Shown in pieces: positions 39,996 through 49,063 of a stretch of 64,000 nucleotides of DNA. Location: NCBI RefSeq assembly GCF_017874475.1, contig NZ_JAGGLO010000004.1, forward strand, positions 103,178-167,177. The letters are read 5' to 3'. The notes beneath the pieces were generated by a model. The model saw nothing but the letters and a program-made list of their open reading frames with translations, was not told the origin of the DNA and ran no database searches. Position numbers and translations under genes: made by a program. Origin of the DNA: Anaerococcus degeneri. GTDB lineage: Bacteria; Bacillota; Clostridia; Tissierellales; Peptoniphilaceae. How positions within the stretch are numbered: position 1 is the first letter of the stretch; the number at the start of each line of letters is the position of its first letter.

Positions 39996-41052
39996 TGAGA
40001 TTCACATCTCCTTTTTCGTTAAATACGTTAATCTTATCAAGGTTAATCCTTAATTTGGTGTCTGTATTTACCCTGCTGATTTCTTCAAACTTTGATTCTT
40101 CCATTATGTTTAAAAGGGTTTTATCCTTAAGTTCTACATTGTAATGCATAGTAGAGCCTAAAAAGACTTCATCGTTGATTTTTGCTTCTACATCGCCATT
40201 TGTATCTAGCCTAAAATCTTCAGGCCTAATTGAAAGTTTAACCCTTTGGCTAGGTTGATTTCCTAGATCGTAGGAGAATTTTTCCCCAGAATCTATGATG
40301 ATTTCCTTATTTTCTGCATTATAATTTCCACTTAATACGTTGTTTGTTCCTATAAATGAAGCTACGAACAAATTGTTTGGCTTGTGGTAAATCTTTCTTG
40401 GCTTGTCACATTGCTCAATAACCCCATCTTTCATAACAGCAATCCTGTCTGATACTGCCATGGCTTCTTCTTGGTCGTGGGTTACATAAACTGTTGTGAT
40501 ACCAATTTCTTTTTGGATTCTTCTGATTTCTTCCCTAAGGTCGACTCTTAGTTTAGCATCTAGGTTACTTAGAGGCTCATCCATTAGTAAAACGTCTGGC
40601 TCTATAACTATAGCTCTGGCTAGGGCCACCCTTTGTTGCTGACCACCTGAGAGGTTTTGAGGTTTTCTGTCGGCGTATTCTCTGATTTTCATTATATCGA
40701 GAATCTTTTCCACTCTCTCGTCCATCTCAGCTTTTGATACTTTTCTTTCTTTAAGGCCAAATTCTATATTGCCCCTAACTGTCATATTTGGGAAGACTGC
40801 ATAGTTTTGGAATACCATTCCTATGTTTCTCTTGGATGGATCCATATTGTTAATGAGGGTGTCATTAAAATAAAATTCGCCGCCCTCAATTGAGTTAAAG
40901 CCGGCTATCATCCTGAGTAATGTTGTCTTTCCACAGCCTGAAGGCCCAAGGAGGGTGAAAAATTCACCATCCTGGATCTCTAGGTTGACAGATTTTATTA
41001 CTGTCTTTTCGCCGTATTTTTTAACGGCGTCTTTGATTATAATTTTTGACAT
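39979..41052 (-). CDS. ABC importer ATP-binding protein, FbpC/PotA type
   Basis: A 357-residue ATPase: Walker A GPSGCGKTTLLRM, signature LSGGQQQRVALARA, Walker B VLLMDEPLSNLDA, H-loop TVYVTHDQEEA and a C-terminal TOBE domain. It powers the importer encoded on both sides. Separated by one base from the binding-protein gene. Confidence 0.95.
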   Translation of the reverse strand: MSKIIIKDAVKKYGEKTVIKSVNLEIQDGEFFTLLGPSGCGKTTLLRMIAGFNSIEGGEFYFNDTLINNMDPSKRNIGMVFQNYAVFPNMTVRGNIEFGLKERKVSKAEMDERVEKILDIMKIREYADRKPQNLSGGQQQRVALARAIVIEPDVLLMDEPLSNLDAKLRVDLREEIRRIQKEIGITTVYVTHDQEEAMAVSDRIAVMKDGVIEQCDKPRKIYHKPNNLFVASFIGTNNVLSGNYNAENKEIIIDSGEKFSYDLGNQPSQRVKLSIRPEDFRLDTNGDVEAKINDEVFLGSTMHYNVELKDKTLLNIMEESKFEEISRVNTDTKLRINLDKINVFNEKGDVNLNENES

Positions 41053-41053
41053 C

Positions 41054-42139
41054 TTAGTTTCCTGCTTTTACAAGAAGGTTTGTAAATCTTTCGATTATTT
41101 TTTCTCTGTTTTCATTTACATAGTCATAATCTTCATGCAATTGCTTAATATCTTTGATTGGTTTCATAAAGTCGCTTACTTCTGCGTCTTCTCTGATTGG
41201 TCTGTTTGTTGTTTGTGTGCCTAGGATATCTTGGGCTTCTTTAGAGTTTAAAAAGTCCATGAATAGCTTAGCATTGTTTGGGTGTGAGCAGTTCTTGATG
41301 ATACCTGAACCTGCTGGTAGGAAGATTACTCCTTCTTCCATGTAAACTATATCGATATTGTCAGCACCATCTTTGATTAGTTGCATAACTGGATCTTCAT
41401 AAGAAATACCAACTGCCATTTCGCCGTCAACTACAGTTTTGTAAACTGAAGATGAAGATGATTGGATTTTGCCGTCGATATTTTTGAATAATTTGTCAAC
41501 ATAATCCCAAGCTTCGTCTGATTCATAGCCACCCATAGCTACTAACATATTTGTTAGGTGTGAGAAGGCAGATGATGAAGATGTTGGGTCACTTGTTGCG
41601 ATTTTGCCCTTAAGTTTTGGGTTTAATAGGTCCTTGTAGCCCTTGATTTCAATACCATCTGTAAGGTCTTTGTTTACGATAATTACAGAACCATCAAGTG
41701 TATAGCTTGTTTTGTAGCCATCTTTGTTTCTGAAGGCTTCTGGAAGTTCGCTATCGTGGCTTGAAACGTATTCTTCAAATAAGTCTTTATTTTCAGAATA
41801 GGTTGAGAATGATCCACCAAAGATAACGTCTGCTACTGGAGCTGATGCTTCACCTTTTAATTTGGTGAAAAGTTCGCCTGTACCAGCTTGTTCTAGTTGA
41901 ACTGTGATACCATATTTTTCTTCAAATGCAGGAATTATTGAGTTAATAAGTCCTTCTGAGTTTGGTGAATAAACTATTAAAGTTTCTTCATCGTCCTTTT
42001 TTACTTCTTCAGCAGATTCTTCTACCTTTGTTTCTGCCTTTTCTTCTTTGACATCGTTTTCTTTTTTAGCATTATTTCCGCATCCTGAAGCTAGGATAAG
42101 TCCAAATACTGCTAAAATACTGAGCAATTTCTTTTTCAT
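41054..42139 (-). CDS. ABC importer solute-binding lipoprotein, Fbp-like
   Basis: A 361-residue lipoprotein. From the ATG at 42139 (after GGAGGG) the signal peptide MKKKLLSILAVFGLILASGC has a lipobox with Cys20; the longer frame to 42187 is not needed. After a Glu/Lys linker comes a type-2 periplasmic binding fold (LIVYSPNSEGLINSIIPAFE, then DVIFGGSF) like those for iron(III), phosphonates or sugar phosphates. First gene of the importer operon. Confidence 0.92.
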   Translation of the reverse strand: MKKKLLSILAVFGLILASGCGNNAKKENDVKEEKAETKVEESAEEVKKDDEETLIVYSPNSEGLINSIIPAFEEKYGITVQLEQAGTGELFTKLKGEASAPVADVIFGGSFSTYSENKDLFEEYVSSHDSELPEAFRNKDGYKTSYTLDGSVIIVNKDLTDGIEIKGYKDLLNPKLKGKIATSDPTSSSSAFSHLTNMLVAMGGYESDEAWDYVDKLFKNIDGKIQSSSSSVYKTVVDGEMAVGISYEDPVMQLIKDGADNIDIVYMEEGVIFLPAGSGIIKNCSHPNNAKLFMDFLNSKEAQDILGTQTTNRPIREDAEVSDFMKPIKDIKQLHEDYDYVNENREKIIERFTNLLVKAGN

Positions 42140-42187
42140 TTTTCCCTCCAAATGTTTTCTTACATATAGTATATCATTTTTCGCCAC

Positions 42188-42226
42188 AAAAAAAGTACAC
42201 TATTTTACACAATAGGTGTACTTTTT
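42188..42226 (-). terminator. Terminator after the response regulator
   Basis: A 10-bp AT-rich stem (AAAAAGTACA with TGTACTTTTT) with a further inner stem, ending in a T7 tail on the minus strand, between the regulator and the importer operon. Confidence 0.7.
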
Positions 42227-42241
42227 AACCAACTTTGCCTT

Positions 42242-42985
42242 TTATAGGTCAGATGGCGACATTCCAAGGTATTTTTTAAAGACCCTAGCGAAATATTTTG
42301 CAGAAGAATACCCGCACATGTAGGCAATTTCTGTAATATTGTAATCGGAGTTTTTCAACAAATCAATAGCTTTATTTATCCTGTACCTGTTCAAATACTC
42401 GTTAAAAGTAATGTGGACTTCCTTCTTAAACTTCCTATTTAGCATGGATTCAGAATATGCCAGGTCCTTTGATAGGTCTGATATTGAAATTTTTTCCTGG
42501 TAGTTGTTTTTTATATAGTCAATCATTTCAAGGACTGTGGTATCCTTTATAAGATGATCCAGGCTAATATCAACCGCATTTTCAAGGTCCGTTTTTTGGG
42601 AAATAACATTTCTCTTTTTATAAATTATTTCCCTAGCATTTATCAGAGCTTCTTTCAAATCATCAAGATTAATCGGTTTTAGAAGATAGTCCGTAACCCC
42701 GTATTTAAGCGCTCTTTGGGCATAGGAAAAGTAATCGTAACCCGAAATAATTATGGCTATATAATCATAATCGAGAGTTTCTTTTATCATATCAAGTCCA
42801 TCTTTTTCGGGCATATTTATATCAGCAAGGACAATGTCTGGATGGTATTTTTTAATAAGGTCAACTCCCTCAAGTCCATTAGTTCCGTCAGCCACAACTA
42901 CCATGCCCAAGGCATCGTAGTCTATGAAGTGGAGGAGTTTTTTCCTAATTAAATTTTCATCTTCAACTATTAAAACTTTTATCAT
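42242..42985 (-). CDS. Response regulator, YesN/AraC type
   Basis: A 247-residue protein. The receiver domain has the phosphorylated Asp at about D55 (VLADINMPEKDG) and the conserved Lys in DYLLKPINL. The C-terminal AraC helix-turn-helix covers YSESMLNRKFKKEVHITFNE and NITEIAYMCGYSSAKYFARV. With the sensor kinase upstream it probably activates the adjacent importer operon, as such pairs usually do for sugar or iron uptake. Confidence 0.93.
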   Translation of the reverse strand: MIKVLIVEDENLIRKKLLHFIDYDALGMVVVADGTNGLEGVDLIKKYHPDIVLADINMPEKDGLDMIKETLDYDYIAIIISGYDYFSYAQRALKYGVTDYLLKPINLDDLKEALINAREIIYKKRNVISQKTDLENAVDISLDHLIKDTTVLEMIDYIKNNYQEKISISDLSKDLAYSESMLNRKFKKEVHITFNEYLNRYRINKAIDLLKNSDYNITEIAYMCGYSSAKYFARVFKKYLGMSPSDL

Positions 42986-42986
42986 C

Positions 42987-44591
42987 TTATAATCCTATCC
43001 TTATTTCCACACAAACACCCTCATCGTCATCCACAAATCCCAGCCAGACCTTATCCTTATAAAGCATCCTTAGCCTGTTATAGGTGTTGATAAGACCGTG
43101 GTGCTTCATGGAAATATAATCTTTTTTGGATTCTACTTCTAGGTAAGAGTTAAGATTTTTAATCTCAGTTTTTGTGAGTTTTTTACCATTATCCCTAACC
43201 CTTATCAAAAGATTTTTCTCCTTAGCTTTAATTTCTATTTTTAAATCCAGATTAGAGGTGGATTTTCTTACGTATTTTAAACTGTTTTCCAAAATTGGCT
43301 GAAGGAAGAGTTTAGGGACCAAGACCTCCCCGCTTAACTCATCCATTTCTATTTGGTAGTTAAACTTGTCTTCAGATTTGATTTTTTCAATGTCTAGGAA
43401 CTTATAAATATAAAAAATATCCTCATCTAGCCTGATAAAAGAAAGGTCATTTATAGAATATCTTAAAATTTCGTTGAGATCTTGGATTAGCCTGTCAGAA
43501 ATTTTTGGGTCAATATACATGGTAATTGAGATTAACTCTAGGGTGTTGTACAAAAAGTGTGGATTGAACTGGGATTCAAGCATCTTAAACTCGTTGTACT
43601 TGTTGACGTATTTGAGCCTCACATTTTTGTCTAGAAGGATTTTTTTTGAGTCAATTAGCTTGTTTATATTTTTAACTATTGAATTTATCTCGTCATCGGT
43701 CCTAATATCGATGCGGTCAAGCTCTCCTTCAGCAACCATATTGATTTCCTCGTTAAGCCTTGCAATTACTTCTGTTGAGTCTTCTATAAATCCCCTAATA
43801 GACCACAACAAAATCACTAGAACAAAAAATCCTCCAAGGAAAATCATAGAAAGTATAAAAATAAATTGGTCGTTTGAAATGGTCCTTTTTACAATGGTGT
43901 GGACCTGATAATCTCTGTAGGCGCTGGATTCTTCGACATAGGTTCCCTTGTCTAAAAAATCCGGCCTTAGCTTATTTAGCCTGTCCAAATTATTTTCCAC
44001 CAAGGCCAAGTCGTTAAAAATTACCCTGCCATAATGGTCGGTAATATAAAAACCACCGGCCTTAAGCCTGATTTTTTTAGAAATATTCCCACCAGGTATA
44101 TATAAGACTGCCTGGCCATTTTTGTACTTGCCCCTAAGAACATAGACAAAGTCATTCCTATTCCTAAAATAAGTGGTGGATATTCCGTCCCTATCAAGGC
44201 CCATAATGTTTTGGTAGGACCTAAAATTCTTGTAGTCTTTTTTTCTCTTGCCATAGGAAAAGTCTCGGCCATTAGTCGGATAAAAATCTATTTGATAGTC
44301 GATTCCAAGCTCATTTGCTAAGCTATAATAAGAATTTACTAAGCTTTGACTGGCCTTGCCTTTCTCTAGACCAATATCAATTTCTTTTTCATTTTCCTTA
44401 AGGAAATTTTCAAAACTTGTATCAATTAGGGCAAATTCATTGTAAACTGCATCTAGATTGGCCCTTGCTTCCTTGAAATCAACTGCATAATATAGGTAGA
44501 CATAAAGACCCAAAAGACCAAGAAGGATTAGGATCAAAAATCCCAAAACCTTTTTAAAAATCCCCTTATAAATCTTGTGAGAATAAAGCAT
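42987..44591 (-). CDS. Sensor histidine kinase, LytS/YesM type
   Basis: A 534-residue protein. Membrane segments lie at about 13-35 and 250-270, with an extracytoplasmic sensor of about 210 residues between them. A HAMP-like stretch follows, then the His_kinase motif ESQFNPHFLYNTLELI with the phospho-accepting His, the N-box PILENSLKYV and the G-box RVRDNGK. It partners the downstream regulator (one base apart). Confidence 0.92.
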   Translation of the reverse strand: MLYSHKIYKGIFKKVLGFLILILLGLLGLYVYLYYAVDFKEARANLDAVYNEFALIDTSFENFLKENEKEIDIGLEKGKASQSLVNSYYSLANELGIDYQIDFYPTNGRDFSYGKRKKDYKNFRSYQNIMGLDRDGISTTYFRNRNDFVYVLRGKYKNGQAVLYIPGGNISKKIRLKAGGFYITDHYGRVIFNDLALVENNLDRLNKLRPDFLDKGTYVEESSAYRDYQVHTIVKRTISNDQFIFILSMIFLGGFFVLVILLWSIRGFIEDSTEVIARLNEEINMVAEGELDRIDIRTDDEINSIVKNINKLIDSKKILLDKNVRLKYVNKYNEFKMLESQFNPHFLYNTLELISITMYIDPKISDRLIQDLNEILRYSINDLSFIRLDEDIFYIYKFLDIEKIKSEDKFNYQIEMDELSGEVLVPKLFLQPILENSLKYVRKSTSNLDLKIEIKAKEKNLLIRVRDNGKKLTKTEIKNLNSYLEVESKKDYISMKHHGLINTYNRLRMLYKDKVWLGFVDDDEGVCVEIRIGL

Positions 44592-44597
44592 AATCTT

Positions 44598-45152
44598 TTA
44601 CACCACCAGTCCCAAGACTAGGTAAATAGCCCCGCTTGCAAGCATTACCTTGATTGGGTCGTAGTCTTTTTTTTGCATAATTATAAAAGCTCCGATAAAA
44701 AGGCCTAACATTTTAAAATCAAGGTTTCCTATTGCAATAGCATTTACATCAAAAAGGGCAGTTTTTAATATATCAAGGCCGGCTATTAGGATCATTACAA
44801 CAATAGCAGGTCTTAGAAATTTTAGGACGTCTGTCATCAAGTCCAAGTCTTTGTATTTTTTATAAAAATATGAAAGGGCCCCGACTATAATAGCCGATGG
44901 GAGAATGCAGCCCATTGTAGCGGCAAGACTACCTGAAAAACCTGCCACTCTTTGGCCAACAAAGGTGGCTGCGTTTAGGGCGATTGGCCCTGGGGTCATT
45001 TGGCTGATTGTGATTAGGTCGTTAAATTCGCCTAGACCTAGCCAGCCGTTTTCTACGACTACTTCTTGTTGGATTAGGGCGAGGGCTGCGTAGCCTCCAC
45101 CAAAAGAGAAGAGTCCGATTTTAAAAAAGCTTATAAATAATTTAATTAGCAT
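44598..45152 (-). CDS. chrA2: Chromate transporter family, short half (second of a pair)
   Basis: A 184-residue CHR protein with six hydrophobic segments and FSFGGGYAALALIQQEVV plus MTPGPIALNAATFVGQRVAG, the family motifs. Short CHR proteins work as pairs and export or exchange chromate or related anions; in anaerobes the true substrate is unclear. Overlaps its partner by 11 bases. Confidence 0.85.
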   Translation of the reverse strand: MLIKLFISFFKIGLFSFGGGYAALALIQQEVVVENGWLGLGEFNDLITISQMTPGPIALNAATFVGQRVAGFSGSLAATMGCILPSAIIVGALSYFYKKYKDLDLMTDVLKFLRPAIVVMILIAGLDILKTALFDVNAIAIGNLDFKMLGLFIGAFIIMQKKDYDPIKVMLASGAIYLVLGLVV

Positions 45153-45699
45153 GGCTCCTCCTTTTTATTAGTGAATTTGCTAGGCCAAGTAAAATTAGGC
45201 CAGCAATTATATAAACGATGTTGACTTTAAGAAAATATCCTAAAATAAAAGCGATAACCATAATTACCGGCACAAATTTTGATTTTTCTTTAAGTAAGTC
45301 TTTGGCCATATCATAGGAAACCTTAAAAATCAGGGCGGCAATAGCAGCCTGCATACCCTTTAAGAAGCTTGCTATATAATGATTTGCTATGAAGGCCTCG
45401 TAAAACATTGAAATGACAGAAATAATTACAAGGGGTGGGATGGCTGTGCCTAAAATCGCCACAAACATTCCAGGTATTCCTCCTGTTTCGTAGCCTACAA
45501 CTATTGATGCATTTATAGCAACAGCTCCCGGTGCCGACTGGGCAATGGCTGTCATATCAAGCATCTGGTCCTTATCTATCCATTTTAATTTATCTACAAA
45601 GGTATCTTTCATCAAAGTCAATATCACATAGCCTCCGCCAAAGGTGAAGGCTGATAAGTAGAGAGTTGATTTAAAAATTTGCCATAATTTATTTTTCAT
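45142..45699 (-). CDS. chrA1: Chromate transporter family, short half (first of a pair)
   Basis: A 185-residue CHR protein: SAFTFGGGYVILTLMKDTFV, then AQSAPGAVAINASIVVGYET. Together with the following gene it equals one full-length ChrA of about 370-400 residues. Confidence 0.85.
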   Translation of the reverse strand: MKNKLWQIFKSTLYLSAFTFGGGYVILTLMKDTFVDKLKWIDKDQMLDMTAIAQSAPGAVAINASIVVGYETGGIPGMFVAILGTAIPPLVIISVISMFYEAFIANHYIASFLKGMQAAIAALIFKVSYDMAKDLLKEKSKFVPVIMVIAFILGYFLKVNIVYIIAGLILLGLANSLIKRRSHAN

Positions 45700-45758
45700 A
45701 AGTCCTCTTTCTACCTATATCTTACTATTTTTTTGGGTATAAGTAAGGTGAGGTGAAT

Positions 45759-46247
45759 ATGAAACTAATACTAGCAGTTGACAAAAATTGGGCAATCGGT
45801 TTGGATAATAAGATGCTATATAATTTAAAAAAAGATCTCAAGCACTTTAAGGAAACAACGACCGGTGGCATTGTTATAATGGGAAGAAAGACCTTCGATT
45901 CAATGGGTAGGGCACTTCCAAATAGGGAAAATATAATTTTAACTAGGGATAAGGACCTAAAAAGAGATGGAGCCTTGGTTTTTAATGACATTTCTGAAAT
46001 CCTATCCTATGTGGAAAAATCTCCCAAGGAGTCCTTTGTAATTGGTGGAGCAGAAATTTGTGAGCTTTTCCTGGACAATATTGATGAGGCAATCATCACA
46101 AAAATTGATAAGGAAAGCCCAGCAGACACCTATCTCCACAACTTTGATAAGGATCCAGATTTTGAAATCGTCGAAGAAAGCGAACCTATTGATGATGAAG
46201 GAAAAAAGATAAAATTTGTAAGATACAAGAGAAAGGAAAAAAAATGA
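45759..46247 (+). CDS. folA: Dihydrofolate reductase
   Basis: A 162-residue DHFR: AVDKNWAIGLDNKMLYNLKK at the start, catalytic acid in LKKDLKHFKE, then IVIMGRKTFDSMGRALPNRE and VIGGAEICELF. It reduces dihydrofolate to tetrahydrofolate with NADPH. I start at the ATG at 45759, after GGTGAGGTG, not at the GTG six bases earlier. It overlaps the next gene by four bases. Confidence 0.95.
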   Translation: MKLILAVDKNWAIGLDNKMLYNLKKDLKHFKETTTGGIVIMGRKTFDSMGRALPNRENIILTRDKDLKRDGALVFNDISEILSYVEKSPKESFVIGGAEICELFLDNIDEAIITKIDKESPADTYLHNFDKDPDFEIVEESEPIDDEGKKIKFVRYKRKEKK

Positions 46248-46489
46248 AAGATAAAATATTATTTGTAAGCGACCTCTGCCCAGATTGCGCAGGGATTTTA
46301 GGAGAAATTGAAGACGGAAGCGAGAAATATAAGGACTACGATGTAGTAAATATCACCTCTTCCATGCCAAGCCTAAAACTATTTTTAAAATACAGGGACA
46401 CCCTCCCTGGCTACGAAGAAGTAAGAAAAGCCCACAGGGCAGGCGTGCCTTCTGTGGTTATTGGTGAATCTGAGGTGGAGTTTTTATAG
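46244..46489 (+). CDS. Glutaredoxin-like thiol protein
   Basis: An 81-residue thioredoxin-fold protein with the redox pair CPDC (DLCPDCAGIL) near the N terminus and cis-Pro in RAGVPSVVIG. Probably a small thiol-disulfide protein. It overlaps folA, so it is co-expressed. Target unknown. Confidence 0.75.
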   Translation: MKDKILFVSDLCPDCAGILGEIEDGSEKYKDYDVVNITSSMPSLKLFLKYRDTLPGYEEVRKAHRAGVPSVVIGESEVEFL

Positions 46490-46631
46490 ATTCCTAATAT
46501 TTATGATTTCTGTTTAATAAAACTGGTTGTAAGCCAGGTTTAGGTTGTTGATAATTAAAAATTAGTTTGTTTTTTCAATAATTATTATAAAGACCCTAGA
46601 AACAAAGCGCCAATTTATGAGATTCTTCGTC

Positions 46632-46650
46632 AAAGCCTAACGGCTTTTTT
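46632..46650 (+). terminator. Terminator after folA and the redox gene
   Basis: AAAGCC/GGCTTT stem, TAAC loop, T-rich tail on the plus strand. The rest of the 300-base gap up to thiE shows only AT-rich sequence and the next terminator. Confidence 0.6.
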
Positions 46651-46749
46651 GTCGGAATGACTTATATTTATATACTTTGTCTACGCTTTTAACCCGGTTT
46701 TACGCCGAAGGTTTTTTGTTTAATTTTAGATATAACTTGATAAAAATTT

Positions 46750-46779
46750 GACCCGGCAAAAATGCCGGGTCTTTTTTTT
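46750..46779. terminator. Strong terminator at the end of thiE
   Basis: A 9-bp GC-rich stem (GACCCGGCA, 46750-46758; TGCCGGGTC, 46763-46771) with T8 on the plus strand and a T5 run on the minus side; serves thiE and possibly upstream plus-strand genes. Confidence 0.8.
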
Positions 46780-46785
46780 GAAAAT

Positions 46786-47400
46786 TTATAGAATTTTATT
46801 AATTTTTTCCTTTAACTTTCTTGCCTCTTCTTCTACATTTGGGCTATCCATAATGGCGCTTACCACGCAGATTCCGTCTATTCCTGAGCCTTTTAAGATG
46901 TCAATGTTATCGTAGTTCAAGCCGCCTATGGCATAGACTTCGATTCCTACATTTTTCTTTATTTCCTTTAAGGTTTCCACACTTGTCCTTTTGGTTTTAA
47001 CTCGGGTCTTTGTTTCATAAATAGCTCCCACTCCCAGATAATCAGCGCCTTCTTTTTCTGCTCTTTGGGCAGCTTCGACCGTCTTTGCTGTAGCTCCAAT
47101 TAGGGCATTTTTTCCTAAAAGTTTTCTTCCAAGATCTATTGGTAGATCTTCTGATCCCAGGTGAACACCGACTCCAAGTGCCCAGGCTAAATGTGGCTTG
47201 TCGTCGATTAACATTGGGACCTTGTAAGAATCACAAAGGTACTTGACCTTTTTGCCCAGATTTAGGATTTCAAGGTCAGTCTTATCTTTTTCCCTCAATT
47301 GAAGGATGTCTACCCCGCCTTTTAAGGCTCCTTCGATTCTTTCTAAAAATTCTTCCTCGCTGTACTTATCCGAATTTGTCACTAGGTATAATTTTTTCAA
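46786..47400 (-). CDS. thiE: Thiamine-phosphate synthase
   Basis: A 204-residue TIM-barrel enzyme: VDILQLREKDKTDLEILNLG, then VPMLIDDKPHLAWALGVGVH, GVGAIYETKTRVKTKRTSVE and VYAIGGLNYDN. It joins HMP-pyrophosphate and thiazole phosphate to thiamine phosphate. I use a TTG start at 47400, after GGGAG, overlapping the thiM stop. The longer frame to 47442 adds 14 basic residues that belong to thiM DNA. Confidence 0.92.
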   Translation of the reverse strand: MKKLYLVTNSDKYSEEEFLERIEGALKGGVDILQLREKDKTDLEILNLGKKVKYLCDSYKVPMLIDDKPHLAWALGVGVHLGSEDLPIDLGRKLLGKNALIGATAKTVEAAQRAEKEGADYLGVGAIYETKTRVKTKRTSVETLKEIKKNVGIEVYAIGGLNYDNIDILKGSGIDGICVVSAIMDSPNVEEEARKLKEKINKIL

Positions 47401-48218
47401 AATTTTATCTCCCTTACTTTTGCTTTTTCCCTTATTTCGCAATCTGTGATTATTCCAATTTGGTCCATCAAATTTACAAAAAATGTATAAAGCCTATCGC
47501 TGTTTACTCTTTCTGCGGCAATTTCCATTATTAGTAGGCCACAAAGACTGGCTGTAATTGGGTCAGTTACTGCCATAAAAGATGAAATCATTGCTGTGAC
47601 CATGCAGCCTGTGCCGGTAATTTTGCTTAAGGTCTCAACTCCATTGTCAACTTTGTAAAAAGAATCTTTTGTCACGACCAAGTCGATTTTGCCTGTGACT
47701 AGTAATGTCGTTTGGTATTTTTTCGCTAAATCTCTTGCTTCTCGGGCAATTTCTTCTATATTTTCTTTAGAAATTTCATCAGCTTTACCAACGTCAATTC
47801 CTCTGGCATTTGACTTTCCCTTAGCAAGGGCTCTGATTTCCGAACTATTGCCCTTGATTAAATCAAAATGGTACTTATCAAGTAAGCCCATGGCAAAATC
47901 ATAGCGGAGAGTCGATGCTCCCACTCCCACCATATCAATTGCTAGAGGTATTTTTTTCTCATTAGCTGCCTTACAAGCCAAATCAATGGCCGCCATCCTT
48001 TCTGCCGTGATATTTCCAAGGCTTATACTTAGGGAATCAGCCATTTTCACAATTTCTCCCACCTCTTCCGGATGAGAAGCACAAATAGCTTTAGCACCTA
48101 AAAATAAAATTGCATTGGCAACCATATTTATAGAAATTGGGTGGGTAATGGCGTGAATTAGAGGTTCTTTATCCCTCAAATCCTTCCTCGCCCTTAATAT
48201 TTTTTCTAAATCGACCAT
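47397..48218 (-). CDS. thiM: Hydroxyethylthiazole kinase
   Basis: A 273-residue ThiM: PLIHAITHPISINMVANAIL, AICASHPEEVG, LIKGNSSEIRALAKG and GTGCMVTAMISSF. It salvages the thiazole part of thiamine. Start set at the ATG at 48218 (AAGG 8 bases upstream) rather than 48227. It is preceded by a TPP riboswitch, so only salvage, not full synthesis, is encoded here. Confidence 0.93.
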   Translation of the reverse strand: MVDLEKILRARKDLRDKEPLIHAITHPISINMVANAILFLGAKAICASHPEEVGEIVKMADSLSISLGNITAERMAAIDLACKAANEKKIPLAIDMVGVGASTLRYDFAMGLLDKYHFDLIKGNSSEIRALAKGKSNARGIDVGKADEISKENIEEIAREARDLAKKYQTTLLVTGKIDLVVTKDSFYKVDNGVETLSKITGTGCMVTAMISSFMAVTDPITASLCGLLIMEIAAERVNSDRLYTFFVNLMDQIGIITDCEIREKAKVREIKF

Positions 48219-48269
48219 ACAAATCATCCTTATTTATTGAAATGCTTTAAAATTCTTACAAACACAAAT

Positions 48270-48293
48270 AAAAAAAGACCCCTTAGGGCCTTT
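48270..48293 (-). terminator. Riboswitch-linked terminator before thiM
   Basis: AAAGGCCC pairs with GGGGTCTTT (minus strand), followed by T7. It lies between the TPP aptamer and thiM and is the expected OFF structure. Confidence 0.75.
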
Positions 48294-48301
48294 AAACTTT
48301 T

Positions 48302-48386
48302 AACTCAGCTTTCTTACGCAGGTCTTAACCTGACAAGTTTAAAGGGTTGATTAATACATCTCTCAGCAAAATTGCACCCCTAGCTA
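48302..48386 (-). ncRNA. TPP riboswitch (THI element)
   Basis: The minus strand has the THI-box elements in order: GGGGTGC, GCTGAGAGA, ACCCTTTAAACTTGTCAGGTT, then GACCTGCGTAAGAAAGCT. The conserved CTGAGA and GCGTA(A/G)GAA parts are intact. It binds thiamine pyrophosphate and reduces thiM-thiE expression through the downstream terminator. Confidence 0.93.
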
Positions 48387-48391
48387 GTATT

Positions 48392-48419
48392 ATTATAAGG
48401 CAAGGATGATTTTTTTCAA
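48392..48419 (-). promoter_or_regulatory. Promoter of the TPP riboswitch and thiM-thiE
   Basis: TTGAAA (48414-48419), 16-base spacer, TATAAT (48392-48397) on the minus strand, about 5-10 bases before the aptamer. Confidence 0.75.
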
Positions 48420-48450
48420 TTTTCCCTTACCTTACTTTTAATTTTATTTT

Positions 48451-48645
48451 TTATAAATTACCATCATCTTTTTCAATTTTTCTATACTTGACATAGGCAT
48501 TAGCTGTCATAAGTATAGCTGCAATTAGGATTAGCCACCAGACTTCCTTGCCCTTAGAATATTGAAGATAAGCCAATACATAGACTAAAATTGCACTTGA
48601 TAGTGATGTATAAAATTCCAATTTGTCTAAATTATTTTTTCTCAT
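48451..48645 (-). CDS. Small membrane protein after sufU
   Basis: A 64-residue protein with two membrane segments (TSLSSAILVYVLAYLQYS and VWWLILIAAILMTANAYV) and charged ends. It overlaps the sufU end by 14 bases. Function unknown. Confidence 0.65.
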   Translation of the reverse strand: MRKNNLDKLEFYTSLSSAILVYVLAYLQYSKGKEVWWLILIAAILMTANAYVKYRKIEKDDGNL

Positions 48646-49063
48646 CGATAACAGCCCTTAGGGTGTTCCAAGAAAGTAGGGCACAATTTACCCTTTGTGG
48701 CATATTTTGAATGTTCTTGAAGGCTACAGCGTCTTCTAATTCTTCAAGTTCTTCATCTGTCACATCCTCTCTTTTGATCATCCTTTGGTAGATGTCTGCC
48801 ATTTTATCAGCCTGGTCTATAGTTTTTCCAACCAACATATCGCACATTACAGATGTGGCTGCCTGGCTAATGGCACAACCGTCGCCTGTGAAGGCTGCGT
48901 CCACAATTTTATCTCCATCGAGTTTTAATTGCAAAACTATTTCATCACCACAAGATGGATTGTGGCCGTCTTCTTTTATGTCAGGATTTTCTAGGTCATG
49001 CTTGTTGGCTTGGTTTCTTGAATGATCTAGGATTATCTGACTGTATATTTCTTGCATATCCAT
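48632..49063 (-). CDS. sufU: Iron-sulfur scaffold/sulfur-acceptor protein SufU
   Basis: A 143-residue SufU/NifU-like protein with zinc/sulfur ligands Asp/Cys in NPSCGDEIVLQ, GDGCAISQAATSVM and the late Cys in RVNCALLSW. It accepts sulfur from SufS. Overlaps the sufS end by one base. Confidence 0.93.
   Translation of the reverse strand: MDMQEIYSQIILDHSRNQANKHDLENPDIKEDGHNPSCGDEIVLQLKLDGDKIVDAAFTGDGCAISQAATSVMCDMLVGKTIDQADKMADIYQRMIKREDVTDEELEELEDAVAFKNIQNMPQRVNCALLSWNTLRAVIDEKK

Noticed and set aside
42140..42187. 16-residue N-terminal extension of the solute-binding protein
   Set aside because: It would bury the signal peptide, which starts properly at 42139 after GGAGGG.
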